Shown here: in pieces, positions 15,841 to 22,625 of the stretch
Layout of the letters: each line of letters opens with the position of its first letter
How positions within the stretch are numbered: position 1 is the first letter of the stretch
NCBI GenBank assembly: GCA_020633555.1
Contig: JACKDL010000054.1
Location: 1-23,203 of the forward strand
DNA: 23,203 nucleotides
Source of the DNA: Myxococcales bacterium
GTDB lineage: Bacteria; Myxococcota_A; Bradymonadia; UBA7976; UBA1532
Direction of reading: 5' to 3'
The notes under the pieces: generated by a model
Database searches by the model: none
Told to the model about the DNA's origin: nothing
Seen by the model: the letters and a program-made list of their open reading frames with translations, nothing else
Translations under genes and position numbers: made by a program

Positions 15841-15869
15841 GCGGCCGGACCGACCGAAAGGGAACGCGG

Positions 15870-16439
15870 GTGATCGGCTGGCTACTGGGGCTGGCGGCGG
15901 CGCTGCTGCCGGGGCAGTACACGGGGCAGACCGCCACGGGCCAGGCCCTGGCGCTGCACCTGCGGGCGGACGGCACGGTGGACCACGCCGGGACGACGTG
16001 GCGGTGGGCGGCCGAGGGCGACGGGCTGGTGCTCACCGCGGGCGCCGAGCGCCGGCGCTGGGCCGTGGCCGTGGACGCGGCCGGGCAGGTGGTGCTCACG
16101 GGCCCACCCTTCGGCCGCGCCACCCTGCGGCTGATGGCGCTGGACGCGCCCGCTGCGCCCCCGCCCGAGCGGCCCGCGGGCTGGCAGGGCACCTGGGCCC
16201 ACCGGGCCTCGGGGGGCACGCTGCTGCTCACGTTGACGGCCGACGGGCGCGCCGCCCTGGGGCCCGCGGGCGAGCCGCCCGCCCGCGCCACGTGGCGCGC
16301 GGCCGACGGCGCGCTGGTGCTCGCGGTGGACGGCGGGCCCCCCGTGCGCTACATGGCCCGCCGCGACGGCGCCGACCTGGTGCTGCGCGGGGGCGAGCTG
16401 CCCGGGGCGGTGGTTTTTGAGCCCGTCTCGGGCCCGTGA
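15870..16439 (+). CDS. Exported protein of two similar halves, function unknown
   Basis: The 189-residue protein starts at a GTG with AAGGGA about 6 nt upstream. The N-terminus is a short hydrophobic signal (VIGWLLGLAAALLPG) without a lipobox Cys. The mature part consists of two halves of about 75-80 residues with the same strand order: QYTGQTATGQALALHLRADGTV... WRWAAEGDGLVLTAG, and WQGTWAHRASGGTLLLTLTADGRA... ATWRAADGALVLAVDGG. Each ends with a strand before a Pro/Ala-rich joint or the C-terminus. This suggests a duplicated small beta-barrel or lipocalin-like unit (G-x-W/Y-x-G opening). I do not recognise a named family. The gene is divergent from the IPT/TIG gene and its stop lies just before the next promoter. 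Confidence 0.75.
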   Translation: MIGWLLGLAAALLPGQYTGQTATGQALALHLRADGTVDHAGTTWRWAAEGDGLVLTAGAERRRWAVAVDAAGQVVLTGPPFGRATLRLMALDAPAAPPPERPAGWQGTWAHRASGGTLLLTLTADGRAALGPAGEPPARATWRAADGALVLAVDGGPPVRYMARRDGADLVLRGGELPGAVVFEPVSGP

Positions 16440-16446
16440 CTATGCT
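16417..16446 (+). promoter_or_regulatory. Sigma70-like promoter for the lipoprotein gene at 16487
   Basis: TTGAGC (16417-16422) and TATGCT (16441-16446) are separated by 18 nt. The -35 lies within the last codons of the preceding gene and the -10 directly after its stop. The start codon follows about 40 nt further on with a strong GGAGG site. Confidence 0.5.
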
Positions 16447-16486
16447 CCGCCATCACTCGGTGGCGGAATCCGGGGGGGAGGTAGCG

Positions 16487-19166
16487 ATGAAGGGGCATGG
16501 GATGCGCGCGGCGGTGGGGCTGGCCCTCCTGGCGCTGGTGAGCTGGGGCTGCGCCGAGGAAGAGGCGGCGAACCCCACCCCTGACTTCGAGGTCATCGGC
16601 GGGCTGGCGGCGGCGCCGGTGGGCCGGCGGGGGCGCGGGCGGCTTCGGCGGCGGGGCCGGCGGGGCCGGCGGCGGCGCCGGGGGCGCGGGCGGCGGGGTG
16701 AACCCCGACAACAACCGCCCCCAGCTCAAGCGCATCGGCGACAAGCGCGCCCCGGTGGGCCAGGAGCTGGCCATCCAGCTCGAGGCCGAGGATCCCGACA
16801 ACGATCCGCTGAGCTTCAACGTGCGCTCGGTGCTGCCCGACGGCGCCAAGTTCGAGAAGGGCCCGGGGCTGTTCACCTGGACCCCCACCCCCCAGCAGGA
16901 GGGGGTCATCGCGCTGATCACCTTCGAGGTCAGCGACGGGCAGCTCAAGGATCAGGAGACCATCCAGATCACCGTGACGGGCGCCGGCGCCGGCAACACG
17001 CCGCCGGTGTTCGAGCCCATCAGCGACAGCAGCCTGGTGGCCGGCCAGCGCTACGAGCTGCAGCTCGTGGCCACCGATCCCGACGGCGACGACGTGTTCT
17101 TCGGCCTGCGCGGCGACGAGCTGCCCGGCGGTCTGCTGGACGCCGACAGCGGCATGTTCAGTTGGACCCCCGGCAACGACCTGATCGGGCGCAGCTTCAA
17201 CGTCACCTTCACCGCCAGCGACGGTGAGGCCGAGGCCACCGCCGACGTCATCTTCTCGGTGCGCGACGGCAGCATGCCGGGGCCCAACAACCTGCCCCCG
17301 CGCATCACCGCCATCGGCGATCAGACGGTGACGGTGGGCGTGCCCTACTCGCTGGTGATCCGCGCCGAGGACGAGACCCCCGACCGGCTGAGCTTCGGCG
17401 TGGCGGGCGCGCTGCCCATGGGCGCGAGCTTCGATCCGCCCACGGCCACCTTCCAGTGGACGCCGCAGCAGGGCCAGGCCAACCAGGCCTTCGCGGTGGT
17501 GTTCCAGGTGAGCGACGGCGAGTTCCGCGCGGTGGAGCGGGTGAACTTCCAGGTGCAGCCCGGCGGCGGCGGCGGCGGCGAGTGCGTGCCCGATCCGGCG
17601 GCGGACGAGGCCGGCGAGCCCCTGCTGCTCATGGACGGCGCCCGGCTGCCCGGCCGCACCATCTGCCCCGCCGGCGACCGCGACACCTTCGCCTTCGACG
17701 TGCCGGCCATGGGTGGGTTCGACTTCCGCATCGACTTCGACACCGACGTCTGCGACCTGGATCTGATCGTCGAGGGCCCCGGCGGCATGCAGGTGGGCGC
17801 CTCGGCGGGCTTCGCCGACACCGAGCGGGTGGCCCGCGACGGGCTGGCCGCCGGCCGCTACACCGCCCGGGTGTACGGCGTGGGCTGCACCAGCCCCGGC
17901 TACGACGTGGCCTTCGATCTGAACGCCGAGCCCGGCTGCCAGGACGACGCCTTCGACAACGGCGCCGGCAACGACGCGGCCGCCAACGCGGCCGATCTGC
18001 AGGCCGCCGTGGGGCAGGCGCTGATGATCTGCGGGGGCGACCTGGACTACTACCGGGTGAACCTGAACGTGGGCGAGCGGGTGACCTTCCGCGCCCTGTT
18101 CACCCACGCCGACGGCGATCTGGACATCCGCGTGACGGGCCCCGGCGGCTACCTGGGCACGGGGCTGTCCACCGACGACAACGAGGAGGTCGTCATCGAG
18201 TCGGTGGCCCAGGCGGGCACCTACGTGCTGGCCGTCGAAGGCTTCGGCAACGCCGAGAACAGCTACCGCCTGCAGCTCGACCGGGTGGATCCCCGCCCGT
18301 GCATGGCCGACCGGCTCGAGGCCAACGACAACAACAGCGTGGGCCAGGCCGAGGGCCTGTCGCCCGAGCTGTACCGCAACCTCACCTGGTGCGGGGACGA
18401 CGACTGGCAGCGCACGGCCACCAACGCCGGCGAGCTGGTGCAGATCTACATCACCTACGACCAGCGGGCCCCCGAGATGACCGCCACCAACGCCCAGGGC
18501 CAGCCCCTGGCGGGCTTCTCGTACCGGCCCGCGCAGGGCAACGGCTGCGCCGCCGGCCGCGACGGCTGCCACGTGCTCGAGGGCGTGTCCGCGGGCGGGC
18601 TGGTGTACTTCGTCGTGCGCGCCGGGGTGGTGGGCCAGGGCTACGATCTGCGGGTGCGGGTGACCCCCGACAACACCTGCAACGAGGACGTGGTGCGCTG
18701 CGACGAGCTCGAGGTCTGCGACTACGACGATCCGAGCTGCGCCGAGGCCATCTGCGAGCGCGACGGCGACTGCCCCGCCGGCTTCGCCTGCTACCAGAAC
18801 TGGTGCGTCGAGGCCTGCGCCAACGACATCGACTGCCTGCACCCCAGCCACGTGTGCAAGCACGTCGAGGGCCAGGGCCGCTGCGCCATGGCCGGCGCCG
18901 GCCGGGTGGGCGCGGGCTGCTTCGACCTGACGGACTGCGCCGGCAGCTTCGAGTGCCTGGCGGGCCCCGACGTGCCCGGCGGCTACTGCACCCGGCAGTG
19001 CGCCGGCAACGCCGAGTGCGGCGCGGGCGTCTGCGCGCAGTTCGACGACGGCCGCTACTGCGGCCTGCCCTGCCAGGGCAACAACGACTGCCGCGTGGGC
19101 TACGCCTGCACCGTGCGCACCGGCGTGGTGGGCCAGGACGTGCGCGTCTGCACCCCCATCCAGTGA
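16487..19166 (+). CDS. Lipoprotein with 3 Ig-like, 3 PPC-like and Cys-rich regions (frameshifted in a Gly-rich linker)
   Basis: The start is firm: ATG at 16487 with GGAGG 5 nt upstream and a signal peptide (MKGHGMRAAVGLALLALVSWGC, Cys22). That frame reads to ...DFEVIGGLAAAPVG and then turns into Arg-rich nonsense, ending at 17227. The +1 frame becomes a clean Gly/Ala linker from about 16623 and runs to 19166. So one extra base, or two missing, lies at about 16600-16626. The body has three He_PIG or cadherin-like Ig domains (about 16700-17575; motifs DPDNDPLSF, DPDGDDVFF and FxWTP), three PPC-like domains (about 17580-18690; RDTFAFDVP, DLDYYRVNLNVGE, GDDDWQRT) and a Cys-rich tail (CERDGDCPAGFACYQNWC and similar). 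Most likely an extracytoplasmic binding protein. Sequencing error is more likely than decay, as the body stays intact for 820 codons. Confidence 0.85.
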
Positions 19167-20182
19167 CCTCCGCCTCCGCCGCCCAGCCCGCCGATCTGTT
19201 CGCCGTCTGCCCGCCCGGCCTGGAGCCGGTGGTGGCGGGCGAGCTGCGCGCGCGCGGCGTCGCTGACGGGCGCGAGGTGCCGGGGGGCGTGGCGTTCACG
19301 GGCGACCCCCTGTGGGCGAACCGCGCGCTGGCCACCCCCACCCGCATCGTGCAGCGGGTGGCCGCCTTCCCTGCGAAGCACTTTGGCGCCCTGCAGGCCG
19401 GGGCGCGGGCGGTGGACTGGGCGCCCTTCGGCGGCCTGACCCCCGAGGTCACCTGCCGCAAGAGCAAGCTGTACCACTCGGGCGCGGTGGCCGAGCGGCT
19501 GGCGGCGGTGGTGCCGCCCGGGCCCGGCACCCTGCACGCCCGGCTGTTCCACGACGTGTGCACCCTGTCGGTGGACACCAGCGGCGAGCGGCTGCACAAG
19601 CGGGGCTGGCGGGTGGAGACGGGCCCCGCGCCCCTGCGCGAGACCCTGGCGGCCAGCCTGCTGCGCCTGGCCGAGTGGGCGCCGGGCGAGGCCCTGTTCG
19701 ACCCCATGTGCGGCTCGGGCACCTTCCTCATCGAGGCGGCGGTGTGGGCGGCGGGGCGGGCGCCCGGGGCCGATCGGGCGTTTGCCTGCGAGGCCTGGTG
19801 CCCGCCGGGCCCCGTGCCGAGTTGGCCGGCGGTGCCCACGGTGATCGCCGGTGGGGACCGAGCGGCGGCCGCGGTGGGCGCGGCCCAGCGCAACGCCGCG
19901 CGGGCGGGCGTCGAGATCGACGTGACGGCCAAGGACGCGAAGCACCAGGCGCCGCCGGCCGAGACCGGGCTGCTGGTGTGCAACCCCCCCTATGGCAAGC
20001 GCGCCCACGGAGTGGCCACCGCCTACGAGCGGCTGGGCGAGCTGCTGGCCGGGCCCTTCGCGGGCTGGCGGGCGGCCATCCTCACCCCCGACGCCGAGGC
20101 AGCCCGGCGGCTGCGCCGACCCGCGAAGGCGCAGTTCTCGGTGAAGAACGGGGGCTTGGGGCTGCGCTGGGTGATCTGCTGA
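19163..20182 (+). CDS. THUMP-domain class I SAM-dependent RNA methyltransferase (RlmL-like)
   Basis: The 339-residue protein starts at a GTG overlapping the previous stop (GTGA), so translational coupling is likely. The N-terminus (DLFAVCPPGLEPVVAGELRA, then GGVAFTGD) and the following TCRKSKLYHSGAVAERLA match the ferredoxin-like plus THUMP region of the RlmL/YpsC/Trm14 group, which binds RNA. The methyltransferase part has motif I DPMCGSGTFLIEAA and motif IV NPPYGKR, typical of N2-guanine methylation in rRNA or tRNA. E. coli RlmKL is about twice this size; here only the RlmL-like half is present, so no symbol is given. It is cytoplasmic. Its coupling to an exported lipoprotein gene is odd and probably only reflects shared transcription. 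Confidence 0.9.
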   Translation: MTSASAAQPADLFAVCPPGLEPVVAGELRARGVADGREVPGGVAFTGDPLWANRALATPTRIVQRVAAFPAKHFGALQAGARAVDWAPFGGLTPEVTCRKSKLYHSGAVAERLAAVVPPGPGTLHARLFHDVCTLSVDTSGERLHKRGWRVETGPAPLRETLAASLLRLAEWAPGEALFDPMCGSGTFLIEAAVWAAGRAPGADRAFACEAWCPPGPVPSWPAVPTVIAGGDRAAAAVGAAQRNAARAGVEIDVTAKDAKHQAPPAETGLLVCNPPYGKRAHGVATAYERLGELLAGPFAGWRAAILTPDAEAARRLRRPAKAQFSVKNGGLGLRWVIC

Positions 20183-20192
20183 GGTCGCCCGC

Positions 20193-21464
20193 TCAGGGCA
20201 GCAGGGGCTGCCCGGCGATGCCCACCGGCACCCGGGTGAGCCCGCGGGACGCCTTGGTGGTGAACGGCGGGATGTGCAGCATGCCCATGTACAGCGTGGT
20301 GGCGCCGTAGGTGTCGGTGCCGAAGGCCACGTTGGCGATGAGCTGCTTCTCGCCCGCCACCACGAAGGGCAGCAGCTCGGTGGTGCCCGCGGGGATCACC
20401 TTCACCGCGCTCTCCTTGAGCTGGAAGTTCTCCTGGGTGTCGAGCACCACGTACAGGTTGCCCTCGGCGTCGAAGGCCAGCCCGTCGCCGAACAGGGCCA
20501 CCCCCTCCACCACCGGGGTCCGGGTGGTGAAGTCGGTCAGATCCAGCCGGTAGACCCCCGCGATCTCGGCGTCGATGGTGATGTCGGGCTGGTTGCACAG
20601 CAGGCCCGTGTTCTCGGTGGCCACGTACATGGCGCCGTCGGGGCCCAGGGCCATGCCGTTGGGGCCGCCCTCGGTGGGCAGGTCGAAGCGGTGCACCGCC
20701 GTCTCGCCCGTGGCGGGGTCCAGGCGGATGATCTCGCCCAGGCAGGGATCGCTCAGGTAGATGCGGCCGTCGGCGCCCACCATGACGTAGTTGGGGCCCA
20801 CCAGGGGCTGGTCGCCGTCGGTGGTCAGCGCCTCGCGCACCGCGCCGTCGGGGCTGATGGCCACCATGCGGCTGTTGCCCGCGTCCACCGCCCACAGCGT
20901 GCCGTCGGCGGCCACCGCGAAGCCCCAGATGCGGGTCACCGCCTCGCCCGACAGGCTCAGCGCCTCCACCTCGCCGCTGGGGGTGACGCGCACCACGCCG
21001 CCGGGCACGCCCATGAGCAGCTCGTCGCCGCGGAAGCTCAGATCCTCGGTGCTCTCGTCCAGGCCGTTGGCCATGAGCCACTCGTTCACCTGCCCGAAGG
21101 CCTCGGGGGCCCACGGCGTGTCCAGGGTGGCCCGCAGCCGGTGCTCGGCGGTGTTCTGGGGGTCGTCGGCCACGGTGGCGGTCAGGGCCTGATCCACGGG
21201 GGCGGGGCCCAGGGTCCACTGCAGAAAGCCGTGGCCGCTGGCGGCCAGCACCACCTGGGCCTGATCCACGGCGCCGCCGCCGCGGGTGACCGCCACGGTG
21301 ACCGTGGCGCCCGGGGGGCCGATGAGCTCCGCGGTCACGGCCCCCGCGGCCGCCGCCGAGGCGGGCATCTCGATGAACTGCAGGGGCACCGGCGCCGGCG
21401 TGGGCTCGGCGTCGTCGCAGGCGAGGAGCGGCAGGGTCAGCGCGGCACAGAGCAGACGGCGCAT
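20193..21464 (-). CDS. SMP-30/NHL-like beta-propeller lipoprotein
   Basis: The 423-residue protein starts at an ATG with GGGAGA 4 nt upstream. The signal peptide (MRRLLCAALTLPLLAC, Cys16) predicts a lipoprotein. Residues about 28-112 look like an Ig-like strand domain (AELIGPPGATVTVAVTRGGG, QWTLGPAPVDQALTATVAD). The rest is a six-bladed SMP-30/gluconolactonase-like propeller: GFAVAADGTLWAVDAGNSRM, VGADGRIYLSDPCLGEIIRL, GMALGPDGAMYVATENTG and GLAFDAEGNLYVVLD are blades with the family's PDG-x-hydrophobic turn. Some family members bind a divalent metal and hydrolyse lactones, but the metal-site residues cannot be assigned by eye. It is convergent with the methyltransferase gene, with only 10 nt between stops and no hairpin there. 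Confidence 0.88.
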   Translation of the reverse strand: MRRLLCAALTLPLLACDDAEPTPAPVPLQFIEMPASAAAAGAVTAELIGPPGATVTVAVTRGGGAVDQAQVVLAASGHGFLQWTLGPAPVDQALTATVADDPQNTAEHRLRATLDTPWAPEAFGQVNEWLMANGLDESTEDLSFRGDELLMGVPGGVVRVTPSGEVEALSLSGEAVTRIWGFAVAADGTLWAVDAGNSRMVAISPDGAVREALTTDGDQPLVGPNYVMVGADGRIYLSDPCLGEIIRLDPATGETAVHRFDLPTEGGPNGMALGPDGAMYVATENTGLLCNQPDITIDAEIAGVYRLDLTDFTTRTPVVEGVALFGDGLAFDAEGNLYVVLDTQENFQLKESAVKVIPAGTTELLPFVVAGEKQLIANVAFGTDTYGATTLYMGMLHIPPFTTKASRGLTRVPVGIAGQPLLP

Positions 21465-21501
21465 GGGGTCTCCCGGGGGGACAAGGCCCGGGGAGTATGG
21501 G

Positions 21502-21663
21502 TCAGCGCCCGCCGTAGGTCATCAGGAAGCCCATCATGGCCCCGTAGAGCGTGGCGACGCGGGGGTTGGCCGTGAGGGGGCAGGCGCCCGAGCGGCACCC
21601 GACGAGCTTGTGGTAGGCGAAGCCGATGCCGGCGCCCGCCAGCACGCCCAGGGCGATGGTCAT
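21502..21663 (-). CDS. Small membrane protein resembling DUF6132
   Basis: A 53-codon frame starts at an ATG with AAGGAG 6 nt upstream, which is one of the best ribosome sites here. The protein begins with a hydrophobic Gly/Ala segment (MTIALGVLAGAGIGFAYHKL), has a centre with VGCRSGACPLTANP, and ends in a second hydrophobic stretch (VATLYGAMMGFLMTYGGR). The CRSGxCP turn followed by NP and LYGA is what I recall of the DUF6132 family of short membrane proteins. The two Cys are close enough to bind a metal or form a disulfide, but the function is unknown. It is upstream of the propeller lipoprotein on the same strand (37 nt gap) and divergent from fmdB. Confidence 0.85.
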   Translation of the reverse strand: MTIALGVLAGAGIGFAYHKLVGCRSGACPLTANPRVATLYGAMMGFLMTYGGR

Positions 21664-21732
21664 GGGGGTCTCCTTCAACCGCCGATGCGGCCCAACGGAG
21701 CCCCCAGTGGCCGCGAGTGTGCCGCCCGCCCC

Positions 21733-21760
21733 TTGACACAGCGCCCACGGGGTTTATCCA
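21733..21760 (+). promoter_or_regulatory. Sigma70-like promoter of the FmdB gene
   Basis: A perfect TTGACA (21733-21738) is followed after 16 nt by TATCCA (21755-21760). It lies in the divergent gap 21664-21789 and gives a leader of about 22 nt before the ATG at 21790. Confidence 0.55.
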
Positions 21761-21789
21761 GGCGCCGCAACCGACCTTGGGGATTGGCC

Positions 21790-22023
21790 ATGCCCATCTA
21801 CAACTACCAGTGCCAGGAATGCGGGGCTCAGCAGGAAGTCTGGGCCAAGTTCGACGATCCCCCGCCGCTGTGCGACGCCTGCGGCAAGGACGCCCTGAGC
21901 CGGCAGGTGGCGCGCACGGGCTTCGCCTTGAAGGGCGGCGGCTGGTATGCACAGGGCTATGGCAGCAGCGGCTCTTCCTCTTCGAGCGGCGGCTCGGGCG
22001 CTTCGGGCGGCGGCAGCGACTAG
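21790..22023 (+). CDS. FmdB-family zinc ribbon protein
   Basis: The 77-residue protein begins MPIYNYQCQECG and has a second pair in CDACG about 20 residues on, giving the four-Cys zinc ribbon of the FmdB/CxxC_CxxC_SSSS family. The middle RQVARTGFALKGGGWYAQGY is also typical. The tail is a Ser/Gly-rich stretch (SSGSSSSSGGSGASGGG), as usual in this family and presumed disordered. The name comes from a gene near formamidase; a general role in regulation or metal binding is not proven. Only a GGGGA-like site precedes the ATG, but the family start is exact. The last 65 nt also encode the signal peptide of the next gene in another frame. Confidence 0.93.
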   Translation: MPIYNYQCQECGAQQEVWAKFDDPPPLCDACGKDALSRQVARTGFALKGGGWYAQGYGSSGSSSSSGGSGASGGGSD

Positions 22024-22516
22024 CCTGCTCTGGGCGTCGTTGGCCTGCGACGACGACCCCAGCCCCCCGCCGGCGGCCCCTGACGGGGGCGCCGACACCC
22101 CCTGCGGGCGCGGCCCGGCCCAGGTGAGCCTGGGCGTGGGGCAGCCCTACCAACCCAACCCCGACCAGGTGTTCCAGACCGAGCGCGGCCTGCAGGGCGG
22201 CGTGCACGTGGACGTGTCGCTGCGGGTGCAGGGCAGCCTGGACCCCGACTCTGTGGACGTGCAGATCCGCCTGTGGGACGGCGACACCCTGCGGGGCCGC
22301 CACGACACCGCCGACTGGTTCTTCTTCATCGACGAGGCCGCCGTGGCCTGCGACTACCCCAAGGCCCGCCTGGTGCTGGAGGACGGCGCCGACGGCGCCC
22401 TGCCCCCCGACCGGGTGGCCGAGGTGACCGATCGCCCGCTCACGCTGGAGGTGCGCCTGAGCAGCCCGGCGGGGCAGGCCGAGCACCGCGCACAGGTGAC
22501 GCTGCGGGCCCCCTGA
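21959..22516 (+). CDS. Lipoprotein of unknown function, overlapping FmdB
   Basis: The 185-residue product has its start inside the fmdB tail. ATG codons at 21947 and 21959 are in frame; the second has AGGG close by and gives the shorter signal. The signal region is Ala/Arg-rich (RAAARALRAAAATSLLWASLAC) and ends in lipobox SLAC, followed by an acidic and Pro-rich linker (DDDPSPPPAAPDGGAD). The body looks like one or two beta-sandwich units: VSLGVGQPYQPNPDQVFQTE, RGLQGGVHVDVSLRVQG, RHDTADWFFFIDEA and LTLEVRLSSPAG. I do not recognise a named family. It overlaps fmdB by 65 nt and is presumably translated from the same mRNA. Confidence 0.78.
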   Translation: MAAAALPLRAAARALRAAAATSLLWASLACDDDPSPPPAAPDGGADTPCGRGPAQVSLGVGQPYQPNPDQVFQTERGLQGGVHVDVSLRVQGSLDPDSVDVQIRLWDGDTLRGRHDTADWFFFIDEAAVACDYPKARLVLEDGADGALPPDRVAEVTDRPLTLEVRLSSPAGQAEHRAQVTLRAP

Positions 22517-22625
22517 CCCTTGCGTGCGGGTGAGCCTCTGACCAGCATGGGAGCGCCCGTGCCGTGATCCGTGCGCCGCGGGTTCAAGGCGCAGCGGCGT
22601 TTGCCCGGCGTTCGGAGGGATCAGC

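Noticed and set aside
16593..18863. A 756-codon minus-strand frame opposite the frameshifted lipoprotein
   Set aside because: Composition is low-complexity His/Val/Gly/Ala and it is opposite clear Ig and PPC domains.
22547..22567. Seven-codon frame (MGAPVP) before the Cys-rich lipoprotein
   Set aside because: Too short and without a ribosome site; reported only as part of a short direct repeat.
22570..22600. GGTTCAAGGC resembling a tRNA T-loop
   Set aside because: The flanks do not form a T-stem and no acceptor, D or anticodon arm surrounds it.
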